Shown here: piece by piece, positions 25,449-33,462 of the stretch
How positions within the stretch are numbered: position 1 is the first letter of the stretch
How the letters are laid out: every line of letters begins with the position of its first letter
Assembly: GCF_000382325.1 (NCBI RefSeq)
Contig: NZ_KB908057.1
Span: forward strand, 480,590 to 544,589
Reading direction: 5' to 3'
Source: Woodsholea maritima DSM 17123
GTDB taxonomy: Bacteria > Pseudomonadota > Alphaproteobacteria > Caulobacterales > Maricaulaceae
Length of the DNA: 64,000 nucleotides
Notes under the pieces: model-generated
The model's input: the letters and a program-made list of their open reading frames with translations, nothing else
Databases searched by the model: none
What the model was told of the DNA's origin: nothing
Translations under genes and position numbers: made by a program

Positions 25449-28259
25449 ATGGCGCGCTGGAATCATCAACTGGCGGGGGATTTAACCCTGGCCGAACATA
25501 GTTTCCTGGCTGCCTTTCGCGCTGGCGACGTCTGGACGCCGCAGGTGTTTCAAACTTGGTGCCGCGCGCATCCCGATCTGATCGCGCAAACACCGATGCA
25601 GACGCTGCCCACCGGGCCGCTCTTACTGCGCGGAACGTTTTTACGCGCACTCATAATTGTCGATGGCGCTCTGGTGCGCGGGATCACCCCACCGGCGGCC
25701 CAGGTGCAATGGTTGGATCGCCATGGCATTGACCCGGCTGGGCTTTCCAATGTGCGCGGGATTGAAGTGGATTGGCCCGGGGCAGAGATGCGCCCGGTTG
25801 TGGTCTGTACCGATGGGCCAGAGGATAGCCCCTATTTGGATTTGCGCGCGGTCGCCTATCCCAAAGGGATCGATCTACGGGGCTGTTCCTTTCAGGATAC
25901 GGACGGCCAAGATGCCGATCTGAATTTAGAGAAAGCGCATATTCGGGCGCTGGATCTCTCTTTTACAAAATTCAGATGTCTTCACGGGATAGGTCTGACC
26001 CTCGATTATGATTTTGAAGGGTTAGATCTGAGGGCTCACCTTATCAACATGGTGAAAGCCCATATTAAAGGCGGCCTTTATCTCAGTGGGACCCGGTTGA
26101 AGGGGCAGGAGGGTATTGCTCTAAGCTGTGATGTGGCAACCATTGGCGGCAGTGTTCATTTAAGAGAGGGATTTAAGGCCCAGGGCGAAGTCAATTTTGT
26201 AGGCGCGCAGATTGACGGGGCTTTCGAGTGTGATGCCGGTGAATTCACCGCCGGGGACAACGGACTGGCCCTTCACTGTAATGGGGCCAAAATTGGTGGC
26301 CATGTGTTCTTAAGAGCGGAGTTTAAGGCGCTGGGCGCGGTTAACTTTGTCACCGCGCAGATTGGCGGTCAGCTTTCGTGTGAAGACGGTGAATTTACCG
26401 CCGGAAAGAGTGGGCTGGCCCTTGTCTGTAATGGGGCCAAGATTGGCAAAAGTGTTTTTTTAAGGGAGAGGTTTCAGGCCCAGGGCGAGGTCAATTTCGG
26501 GGGCGCGCAGATTGGCGGTCAGCTCGTGTGTTCAGGCGGCCAATTCACCGCCGGGGACAATGGGACGGCCCTTCAGTGTAATGGGGCCACGATTGGCGAT
26601 AGCGTTTTCTTAGTAAAGGACTTTAAGGCCCAGGGCGAGGTTAATTTCGGGAGCGCGCAAATTGGCGGAATGTTCGAGTGTGATGGCGGTGAATTCACCG
26701 CCGGAAAGAGTGGGCTGGCCCTTGTCTGTAATGGGGCCAAGATTGGCAAAAGTGTTTTTTTAAGGAAGAGGTTTCAGGCCCAGGGCGGGGTTGATTTCGG
26801 GGGCGCGCAGATTGGCGACCAGCTCGACTGTAGTGTCGGTCAATTCACCGCCGGGGGCAATGGGTTGGCCCTTGACTGTAATGGGGCCAATATTGACCAC
26901 AGTGTTTTCTTAAGTGAGGGCTTTAAGGCGCAAGGCGAGGTTAATTTTGTCAACGCGCAGATTGGCGGCCAGCTCAACTGTAGGGCTGGTGAATTCACCT
27001 CCATTAAGCGTGGGCTGGCCCTTAACTGCAATGGGGCCACGATTGGCGATAGCGTTTTCTTAACAAGGGTCTTTAAGGCCCAGGGCGAAGTTAATTTTGT
27101 GGGTGCACAGATTGGCGGCCAGCTCATCTGTTGGGGTGGTCAATTCACCGCCGGATATAGTTTTGTAGCCCTTCAGTGCTATGGTGCCAAGATTGGGGAC
27201 AGCGTTTTCCTCTCCCACGTTTTTCTGGCCCAGGGCGGGGTCAATTTTCGGAGTGCGCGAATTGGCGGGGCTTTGTTTATTGAGGACGGCTTGATCACTG
27301 CGCCCCCTCAGGCGGCGCACGATACAGAGCCTCCCAAACACCGATGGCTTCTCGATCTCTCGCAGGCCTCATGTGAGGTATTTCATGATGCCCAGCTGGC
27401 CCAGTCTATCACGGAGTGCTGGTTAGGGGGATATCTCCGCCTGGATGGCTTTCGCTATCAACGCTTGGGTGAAAATGCACCAAAAACAGCCAAAAATCGC
27501 TTAAAATGGCTAAAACGGCAAATCCCTGCCGATGCCCAGGGGCGCGAGTTTAAGCCCCAGCCCTATGAGCAATTGTCCAAGGTTTTAAGGGAGATGGGCC
27601 ATACCTCCGATGCCCGGACGATTGCTTTGTCTAAGCAATACCGCATGCATCGCAGTGGAAATCTTAGCTGGCCGGATGGGCTGTTCCGGTGGTTGGTTTT
27701 ATGGCCGACGGGCTATGGATATCGCCCGCAATATCCCTTCTTTTTTGGGGTTGTGATGATGGTGCTAAGCCTGGGAATTTTTGAGGCGGCGTACCGGGCC
27801 GGTTATATGGCCCCCGCCCAGCCCCATGCCGCCATTTCAGAAATTTTACAGGGGGTTGATTATATCGGGCAGGGCGGGGGCACCGCGCCCGCCACAGCCT
27901 GCGCTCTGATTGAACAGGCCGATATTGTACCGCCCTTTAACAGTGTCGCCTATGTCATCGACACCTTTATCCCGCTGATAGATTTGGATCAGGAAAGTTC
28001 GTGGAAGCCCACGGACCAAAATCGCTTCGCCACCGCCTCTGGGGCTAGTCTTGATCCGTGCCAGGATGAATTGGCCGCGCTTAATCCCCCACCGCCTTGG
28101 TGGTCTATCCCCCTCGTCAAAGGCCCCGCGCACTATGTGGCCACGTCTTGGGGTCCGGCGGGCGGGCTCTACTGGCTCAAATGGGCGTTGATGAGTATGG
28201 GCTTTGCCATTTCGGCGGTGATTGCGGCCTCGCTCTCGGGCCTGATGCGCAAGGATTAA
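25449..28259 (+). CDS. Large membrane-anchored protein with 50-residue tandem repeats
   Basis: A 936-residue protein. The first 215 residues are globular; residues about 218-614 are eight copies of a 50-residue unit (core text ALxCNGAKIGxSVFLxxxFKAQG, then EVNFxxAQIGGQLxCxxGxFTAG) with hydrophobic residues every few positions, as in a right-handed beta-solenoid. The tail has one hydrophobic helix near 765-790 and another near 910-930, so the C-terminus is membrane-anchored. Related proteins are often labelled membrane-associated oxidoreductase, but I see no cofactor motif. The start is set at MARWNHQ, which has GAGGGGG upstream; an in-frame ATG 14 codons earlier lacks one. The stop overlaps the convergent DUF983 stop by 4 bp. 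Confidence 0.8.
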   Translation: MARWNHQLAGDLTLAEHSFLAAFRAGDVWTPQVFQTWCRAHPDLIAQTPMQTLPTGPLLLRGTFLRALIIVDGALVRGITPPAAQVQWLDRHGIDPAGLSNVRGIEVDWPGAEMRPVVVCTDGPEDSPYLDLRAVAYPKGIDLRGCSFQDTDGQDADLNLEKAHIRALDLSFTKFRCLHGIGLTLDYDFEGLDLRAHLINMVKAHIKGGLYLSGTRLKGQEGIALSCDVATIGGSVHLREGFKAQGEVNFVGAQIDGAFECDAGEFTAGDNGLALHCNGAKIGGHVFLRAEFKALGAVNFVTAQIGGQLSCEDGEFTAGKSGLALVCNGAKIGKSVFLRERFQAQGEVNFGGAQIGGQLVCSGGQFTAGDNGTALQCNGATIGDSVFLVKDFKAQGEVNFGSAQIGGMFECDGGEFTAGKSGLALVCNGAKIGKSVFLRKRFQAQGGVDFGGAQIGDQLDCSVGQFTAGGNGLALDCNGANIDHSVFLSEGFKAQGEVNFVNAQIGGQLNCRAGEFTSIKRGLALNCNGATIGDSVFLTRVFKAQGEVNFVGAQIGGQLICWGGQFTAGYSFVALQCYGAKIGDSVFLSHVFLAQGGVNFRSARIGGALFIEDGLITAPPQAAHDTEPPKHRWLLDLSQASCEVFHDAQLAQSITECWLGGYLRLDGFRYQRLGENAPKTAKNRLKWLKRQIPADAQGREFKPQPYEQLSKVLREMGHTSDARTIALSKQYRMHRSGNLSWPDGLFRWLVLWPTGYGYRPQYPFFFGVVMMVLSLGIFEAAYRAGYMAPAQPHAAISEILQGVDYIGQGGGTAPATACALIEQADIVPPFNSVAYVIDTFIPLIDLDQESSWKPTDQNRFATASGASLDPCQDELAALNPPPPWWSIPLVKGPAHYVATSWGPAGGLYWLKWALMSMGFAISAVIAASLSGLMRKD
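26101..27300 (+). repeat. Tandem 150-bp coding repeat, about eight units
   Basis: The box CCGGxxAxAxxGGxxxGGCC recurs at exactly 150-bp steps: 26251, 26401, 26551, 26701, 26851, 27001 and 27151, with a degenerate first unit near 26101. Units starting at 26401 and 26701 are almost identical at DNA level over more than 80 bp, including silent positions, showing recent duplication or gene conversion of a 300-bp block. Confidence 0.95.
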
Positions 28260-28645
28260 TCGGGCGGGGCGGTGATGTCCTTGATCTTCCCCGTCCACAG
28301 AAGGGCAATAAAAAGCCCTTTAACGCGCGGTAAAACCAGTAAAACCAAGGCGATTCCCAGGGTGAATAAAATCGCCATGGAGATCCAGACCGGCAGGGCG
28401 CTCCACATGATGAGCGCGAAAACGACCGGCACCAGCATGGGGCCAATGACAAGGATGGTCAGCCAGGCCGGGCCATCATCAGCGCGGATATGACCAAGTG
28501 GTTCGCCGCAGGCTTCACACGTCGCTATCGGTGTCAGATAGCGCGCAAATAAAGGCCCATCCCCACACGCCGGACAGCGCCCCATCAGACCGCGCAGGGC
28601 GATCCGGCTGATCGGCTCATCGGGTATTGTGTCCTGATCACTCAT
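28256..28645 (-). CDS. DUF983 zinc-ribbon membrane protein
   Basis: A 129-residue protein with a zinc ribbon formed by CPAC (Cys24, Cys27) and CEAC (Cys43, Cys46), followed by two hydrophobic helices (about 60-82 and 86-108). This is the DUF983 layout; the family is often found near cytochrome oxidase genes in alphaproteobacteria, but not here. Function is not established. The stop overlaps that of the repeat protein (TTAA shared by both strands). It ends upstream at a tRNA gene on the same strand. Confidence 0.9.
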   Translation of the reverse strand: MSDQDTIPDEPISRIALRGLMGRCPACGDGPLFARYLTPIATCEACGEPLGHIRADDGPAWLTILVIGPMLVPVVFALIMWSALPVWISMAILFTLGIALVLLVLPRVKGLFIALLWTGKIKDITAPPD

Positions 28646-28665
28646 CGCGAATCCCTTTGAAAGGG

Positions 28666-28742
28666 TGGTGACCCCGACTGGATTCGAACCAGTGGCCCCA
28701 AGATTAGGAATCTTGTGCTCTATCCACCTGAGCTACGAGGTC
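28666..28742 (-). tRNA. tRNA-Arg (anticodon CCU)
   Basis: A 77-nt cloverleaf on the minus strand: acceptor GACCTCG/CGGGGTC with one G-T pair, D-arm GCTC/GAGC, anticodon stem CAAGA/TCTTG with loop TTCCTAA (anticodon CCT), T-loop GTTCGAATC, and an encoded CCA. It reads the rare AGG codon. Confidence 0.97.
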
Positions 28743-28906
28743 ATCATGTCTTTGGTACGCCAGCTTGAGGGCTCTGCCAAGGCTGGGCCATCATCTGGAT
28801 GTGGACGCGATGGAATTGTTCGGACTGGTGCAAGCTATCGCGTCTTGCGGGTCTGTGTTTTATGTACAGCGCAGCAAGCATACTGAGTAAATGGGTCTTG
28901 GCCAGG

Positions 28907-30130
28907 ATGAAGTCGCAAAATACGAAGTCTCACACGGCCATTGCTTTTGCCGATTTGGCCTTAGTCGCGGTGTTGATGGTGGCCACGGTGGTCGGGCTGG
29001 CCGGGGTGGATCTCATCCTGCCGGCCATTCCCGATTTCCCTGCGCTTTTTGGTTCAACGCCTGAAATGGGTCAGGGCGTCATCGCGGCCTTTGTCGGGGG
29101 CTATGCGGGGGGGCTGTTTGTGTTTGGCCTCTTATCCGATGTGGCGACGCGCAAGCTTTTGCTGGGGCTGGCGTTTTTAGGCTTCGCGCTGACCAGTGTC
29201 GCTCTGGTCTTTATAGATCAGCCCGCGTTGATCTTGGTCTTTCGCATCTTGCAAGGGGCGTGCGCGGCGGCCCCGGCGGTGTTTACCCCCTCAATCTTGA
29301 AAGCCATTTTTCCCGAACACGCCGCGATCAAGGCCCTGGGTGTATTAAGTAGTGTGGAGGCGCTGGCCCCGGCCGGGGCCCCGGTGATCGGCTTTGCGCT
29401 TTATGCCGCCTGGGGGTGGAGCGCGAGCTTCGTCGCGCTGGCCGGATTGGGTGTGGTTACCCTCATTTTGTTTGCGCTTTATGGCAAAGCCTTGCCAGAA
29501 CGCCAGCTTAGCCCAGGTGCGAAGGCCCGCACCGCCAGCTATGCGCGCTTGATGCGCAATAGGGGGTTCCTAGGTCATGGGCTGAGCCAGGCTGCGGCAA
29601 TGGGCGGGCTTTTGATCTTCGTTTTCTCCGCTCCGGTCTTGATCCACACCCATTTAGGCGGAACTGCGAGTGATTTTATATTGATGCAGATTATCGGGAT
29701 TGCCGGGTTTATTCTGGCCGCCAATGCGTCGAGCGCCTTGGGTCAACGCATCGGCATGCGTGCGCTGATCCATCTGGGTACGGGCTTATGCGCGGTGTCG
29801 GGGCTGGGGCTGGTGATCTTCGGCGCGCTGAGCCACGGCCCTGCGGCTTGGCTTATCGTGTTGTTTTTCCCGTTTAATGTCGGTTTGGGGCTGCGTGGGC
29901 CCAGCGCGTTTTTATGGGCGTTGAAAGCTAGCAATGGCGCAGATGACCGCGCCTCTTCCCTGATTATTCTGGCGGCGATGGGCTTGGCGTCTGTGGGCAC
30001 GGCCTTGATTGCCCCGCTTTTGCCCTTAGGGGCGTGGATCGCGCCCCTGGTCGCGAGCGGTGTGATGGCACTGTCTTGGGGTTTATTTGCGATAACACCC
30101 AGCCCAGGCGAAGGCCCGGCTCAAAGCTGA
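28907..30130 (+). CDS. Bcr/CflA-family multidrug MFS exporter
   Basis: A 407-residue transporter with about 12 helices. Family text: the first helix ends LAGVDLILPAIPDF, helix 2 and loop read GLFVFGLLSDVATRKLLLGL (the MFS motif A region), then FRILQGACAAAPAVFTPSIL (motif C-like, characteristic of drug:H+ antiporters). It would export small hydrophobic compounds with proton exchange. The start is uncertain: MKSQNTK is chosen because it lies just before the first helix, but only AGG precedes it; upstream in-frame codons back to 28862 are possible. Confidence 0.85.
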   Translation: MKSQNTKSHTAIAFADLALVAVLMVATVVGLAGVDLILPAIPDFPALFGSTPEMGQGVIAAFVGGYAGGLFVFGLLSDVATRKLLLGLAFLGFALTSVALVFIDQPALILVFRILQGACAAAPAVFTPSILKAIFPEHAAIKALGVLSSVEALAPAGAPVIGFALYAAWGWSASFVALAGLGVVTLILFALYGKALPERQLSPGAKARTASYARLMRNRGFLGHGLSQAAAMGGLLIFVFSAPVLIHTHLGGTASDFILMQIIGIAGFILAANASSALGQRIGMRALIHLGTGLCAVSGLGLVIFGALSHGPAAWLIVLFFPFNVGLGLRGPSAFLWALKASNGADDRASSLIILAAMGLASVGTALIAPLLPLGAWIAPLVASGVMALSWGLFAITPSPGEGPAQS

Positions 30131-30266
30131 AGAAGATGTAATGTTATAGCCCGACGGAGGGGAGTGTTCTGGGGCGTTATAGACGTGACCCCCTAAGAGA
30201 GAGGGTCGCCCTTGTCTTACGCTTCATCGTTAGGTGTCCGGCTACGCGAAGCGTTTGACGTCCGAG

Positions 30267-30336
30267 TGTCACCCGCACGCCAGTCCCATTCCCCTGGTTC
30301 TGGCGTATTGTCCCAGATCATGGCGTGCGGGCTGAC
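30267..30336. other. Inverted repeat with two alternative pairings
   Basis: CCCGCACGCCA (30272-30282) is perfectly complementary to TGGCGTGCGGG (30321-30331), with TGTCA/TGACA flanks extending it. The same left arm can instead pair ACGCCAG (30277-30283) with CTGGCGT (30300-30306). The two pairings exclude each other. It lies between the stop of the exporter and the stop of the minus-strand small membrane protein. No known element was recognised. Confidence 0.5.
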
Positions 30337-30361
30337 AGATTTACAGTGTCATAAGAGCGAT

Positions 30362-30703
30362 TTAGCGACGCTTGTGGCCCTTGAAGGCGGGGTGAGTCAG
30401 GACTTGCGCGCTGGTTTGTGGTTCACGGGCGAGGGCGGTATCCTTGGCGCTGCGTTTGGCGGCGAGCGCCAGCCAGGGGCCTAAATGCGCAACACCCATC
30501 AGGGCATACATCAACCACATGCTGAGCAGGGCCTGCGTAATCGCGCTGGGCACGTGCCAAGGGCCGATCATCAAGGGCGGGCCGACCAAATGCGACATGA
30601 AGCTGGCGTGCGAGGCTGCACTGGGTTGGGCATTGACCCAAGCCAGAAAGAAAAACACCGGGCTAATCCCAAAGCGAATACTCTGTGAAAGGCGCGCCAG
30701 CAT
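30362..30703 (-). CDS. Small hypothetical membrane protein beside the copper locus
   Basis: A 113-residue protein with two to three hydrophobic segments (about 12-26, 40-50, 54-80) and a hydrophilic basic tail ending GHKRR. Many Met and His residues in or next to the helices (SHASFMSHL, MWLMYALMGVAHL). GGGG sits six bases before the ATG. I do not recognise the family. It is divergent from the DUF2946-like and copper-receptor genes, with a 27-bp dyad between, so a link to copper is plausible but only contextual. Confidence 0.5.
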   Translation of the reverse strand: MLARLSQSIRFGISPVFFFLAWVNAQPSAASHASFMSHLVGPPLMIGPWHVPSAITQALLSMWLMYALMGVAHLGPWLALAAKRSAKDTALAREPQTSAQVLTHPAFKGHKRR

Positions 30704-30726
30704 AGCATCCCCGCAAATTCGGCGAA

Positions 30727-30753
30727 AATATCCCTTATCCCATTAGGGATATT
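30727..30753. promoter_or_regulatory. 27-bp dyad, candidate operator of the divergent copper locus
   Basis: AATATCCCT (30727-30735) and AGGGATATT (30745-30753) are perfect inverted arms around TATCCCATT. The dyad lies 24 bp before the start of the minus-strand membrane gene and 77 bp before the plus-strand DUF2946-like gene, a position suited to control both. It does not match a CopY or CueR box that I know. Confidence 0.5.
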
Positions 30754-30830
30754 CACTTTATCGCGTGTCCGCCAGAACAATACAACAGGTCGCATTGCCA
30801 CACCCCTGGGCTTTGAGGTAATAGCGCACG

Positions 30831-31247
30831 ATGCGATGGGGATTATCCATATTTAGACGCGCGCTGATCGGCGTAGTGGCGTTTGCGCTGATGCTGGGGG
30901 CGGTGGCCGGATTTGGCGCAGGTCAGCCCTTCGCGGCCCAGCGCTTTTTCTGCGCGCGCTTCGTCCCGAACGCTGAGGCGCAGGCCCAGGTCCAAGCGCT
31001 TGCTCGCTTGATTGACCCCAGCCTTATAGGGGCAGGAGCGCAGAATAAGTCTGATCCTGATCTCAGTCATGATCCGTGTGCCTGGTGCCTATGGGCGCAT
31101 ATCGTATTGGCCTTACCGGTGGATGAGGGCTCATCACCGGCGCACGGGCCTAGAGCACCGGCCTTTGGCGCGTTCACGCCCTATGCCTGGCCGATGCAGG
31201 CCGGACCGCCGATCGGTTCACGTGCTCCGCCTCACGCCTTTCTTTGA
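30831..31247 (+). CDS. DUF2946-like exported protein
   Basis: A 138-residue protein with an N-terminal hydrophobic segment (residues 10-35, signal or anchor) and a mid-protein motif DPCAWCLWAHIVLALP (about 82-97) resembling the Cys-Pro-x-Cys plus His region of DUF2946 proteins. DUF2946 genes commonly precede TonB-dependent copper receptors or sit in copper clusters, and here a receptor of that type starts 73 bp downstream. The Cys-x-x-Cys-x-x-x-His pattern could bind Cu(I). The predicted ribosome-binding site (GAGG) is rather far from the ATG, so the start is uncertain. Confidence 0.65.
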   Translation: MRWGLSIFRRALIGVVAFALMLGAVAGFGAGQPFAAQRFFCARFVPNAEAQAQVQALARLIDPSLIGAGAQNKSDPDLSHDPCAWCLWAHIVLALPVDEGSSPAHGPRAPAFGAFTPYAWPMQAGPPIGSRAPPHAFL

Positions 31248-31320
31248 GACAGTCTGGGTGACCTTCAAAGATTAAACCGGGCCGCGACAGCGCATGGCCC
31301 GAAGATGCGTGAGTCTTAAC

Positions 31321-33405
31321 ATGAAAAACTTATCCTTTTTATCGGCGTCCGTGCTGGCGCTATGTGTATCTGTTCCCAGCCTTGCCCAAAACGATCCCTG
31401 GGTTGAGGTGATCACCATCACCGCGCCACGTATGGCACCGGATGTACAAGATGTTGATATTGATCACAGTCCTGTCATGGGCGCTGATGCGGCGGGGCTG
31501 GTTTCGCGCCTACCGGGCGCAGCATTGGTGAAAAATGGCGCATTGACGGGGCAGGTGCAGGTGCGCGGCCTGTTTGGTCCACGCATTGCGATCCGTTTGG
31601 ATGGGCAGGGCTTTGCCTCGGGTGGACCCAATTTGATGGACCCGCCGCTATCTTATGCCCCCTTGGCTCTGGTGGAGCGATTGGAAGTGACCCGCGGTGC
31701 AGCGCCCGTATCCCAGGGCCCCGGCCTGGGTGCAGGGGTCAATGCCGTGTTTAAGCGCGTGGCGTTCAGCCCAGATGAAACCTTCATCCCGACCCACGAT
31801 GTCAGTGCCAGTTATCGCAGTGTGGATGACAGCTGGAGTGTGGGCACCCTAGCCGGTATCGCAAATGACCGTCACCGGGTGGGCGCGCTTTATAGTTATG
31901 AAACCGGGGGCGATTTGAGCACTCCCTATGGGGATCTCAAGGGGCTTGATCATCATCGCCTGAGCTATGGTCTGGAGTATGGCGTGAAACTCAACGCTCT
32001 AAGCGAGCTGGGCCTGAGTGTGCGCCGCCAAGAGGTGGATGATACCGCGACCCCGGCCCTGGGCATGGATATTCGCTATATTGATACCACGATGAGCCGC
32101 TTTAACGCCAAGACTGAGCTTGAAGGCTGGCAAATCGCGGCCCATGTCGGTCACACCCGCGTTGATCATGGTATGAATAATTTTGACCAGCGTCCGGCCC
32201 CAATGGCGATGATGTGGCGTGAGACTTTGGCCAGCGCCGAGACCTGGAGCGCGCGCCTGGATGGACGCCATAGCCTGGCCGGGGGTGAGCTGAGTGTGGG
32301 AATGGATTATGAACAGGCCCGCCATTCGGCAACGGTTCTCAATCCCAACAATCCCGGCTTTTTGGTGACGCCCTTTACCGACATCGAAATGACCCGCCAC
32401 GGACTTTATGCCCAATGGCAGGGCGAAGCCGCGCAATGGCAAATCTCTGCCGGGGCGCGTCTGGATGCCCATAAGGCTGAGGCAGGTTCGCCTTTGATCG
32501 GGCCGGCCTTGCCCATGGGACCGCGCATGCTGAAAATGGCCTATGATAGAGCCGATCGCACGCACACTGATATGACCTTTGATGGGGTGGTACGCGGGCT
32601 TTATGCTGTGCGTGATGACATGGATTTGCGCTTGATCGTTCATCGCAAAAGCCGCGTTGCTAGCTATGTTGAGCGCTTTGCTTGGTTGCCGATGGCCGCC
32701 AGCGGCGGGCTTGCGGATGGTAACACCTATGTCGGTGATCTCAATCTTGATCCAGAGGTCTCTACGGGCCTGGAAGTGGGCTTGGATTGGCAGACACAGC
32801 GCGCTTATCTGCGCCCCAGCGTGCATTATACCTTTGTCGACAATTACATTCAGGGGGTGGCCTTTGATGACACCCCCGCGGTGGTGAACACGCCCACGGA
32901 AATGGTCTCCGCGATGAATGGGGATGCCACACCCTTGCGCTTTGCCAATGTCGATGCGCGTCTTTATGGCATAGACGGCGATTTCGGGGTGCGGTTGTCT
33001 CCAAGCTGGCGCGTGGACGGCACAGTGAGTTTTATCCGCGGTGAGCGTGCGGATATCTCTGATGATCTCTACCGCCTTGCCCCGGCCAATCTGCGCGTCG
33101 GGCTGAGCTATGATCAGGCGCGCTGGTCTGCCACGCTGGAAGCCTTCGCTGTGGCCAAGCAGGATAAAGTCTCCAAGACCAATTCAGAGGCTGAGACCCC
33201 CGGCTATGTCGTGATCAACACCTTTGGGCAATGGCAGCTCAACGATCATGTCCAAATCAGCGCGGGTATCGAGAATTTGCTCGATCAGCGCTATCGCGAG
33301 CATTTGGCGGGGTATAATCGCAATGCGGGTTTGGGCGTTGGCGTGGGTCAGCGTCTTCCCGGTGCCGGACGGGGGGCGTGGCTGCGCCTTCACAGCGCAT
33401 TTTAA
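31321..33405 (+). CDS. TonB-dependent copper receptor (OprC/NosA-like)
   Basis: A 694-residue precursor. The signal peptide ends near residue 20 (VPSLAQ), followed by the TonB-box-like VEVITITAPR. The plug carries GGPNLMDPPLSYAPLAL then VERLEVTRG and QGPGLGAGVNAVF, where MDPP-SY is the text shared by OprC/NosA-type copper receptors. The barrel has Met-rich stretches (APMAMMW; LPMGPRMLKMAY) suited to copper ligands, and ends in a C-terminal Phe. The start at MKNLSF is chosen over an in-frame upstream Met because it begins the signal peptide. It would import copper for oxidases or other enzymes. A strong terminator follows. Confidence 0.82.
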   Translation: MKNLSFLSASVLALCVSVPSLAQNDPWVEVITITAPRMAPDVQDVDIDHSPVMGADAAGLVSRLPGAALVKNGALTGQVQVRGLFGPRIAIRLDGQGFASGGPNLMDPPLSYAPLALVERLEVTRGAAPVSQGPGLGAGVNAVFKRVAFSPDETFIPTHDVSASYRSVDDSWSVGTLAGIANDRHRVGALYSYETGGDLSTPYGDLKGLDHHRLSYGLEYGVKLNALSELGLSVRRQEVDDTATPALGMDIRYIDTTMSRFNAKTELEGWQIAAHVGHTRVDHGMNNFDQRPAPMAMMWRETLASAETWSARLDGRHSLAGGELSVGMDYEQARHSATVLNPNNPGFLVTPFTDIEMTRHGLYAQWQGEAAQWQISAGARLDAHKAEAGSPLIGPALPMGPRMLKMAYDRADRTHTDMTFDGVVRGLYAVRDDMDLRLIVHRKSRVASYVERFAWLPMAASGGLADGNTYVGDLNLDPEVSTGLEVGLDWQTQRAYLRPSVHYTFVDNYIQGVAFDDTPAVVNTPTEMVSAMNGDATPLRFANVDARLYGIDGDFGVRLSPSWRVDGTVSFIRGERADISDDLYRLAPANLRVGLSYDQARWSATLEAFAVAKQDKVSKTNSEAETPGYVVINTFGQWQLNDHVQISAGIENLLDQRYREHLAGYNRNAGLGVGVGQRLPGAGRGAWLRLHSAF

Positions 33406-33410
33406 ACACA

Positions 33411-33445
33411 AAAGAGCCGGGCAAAATGCCCGGCTCTTTCATTTT
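33411..33445. terminator. Bidirectional terminator, copper receptor / phytase
   Basis: A perfect 13-bp stem, AAAGAGCCGGGCA/TGCCCGGCTCTTT, with an AAA loop between two convergent stops. T-rich on the plus strand after the stem and T-rich on the minus strand as well. Confidence 0.9.
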
Positions 33446-33462
33446 AGCCATGGGCGAGACCT

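Noticed and set aside
26840..27341. Antisense open frames across the 150-bp repeats
   Set aside because: They are shadows produced by the periodic coding sequence of the large repeat protein.
30212..30484. 90-codon plus-strand frame after the exporter
   Set aside because: It overlaps the inverted repeat and the 3' end of the minus-strand membrane gene, has no ribosome-binding site and no recognisable protein features.
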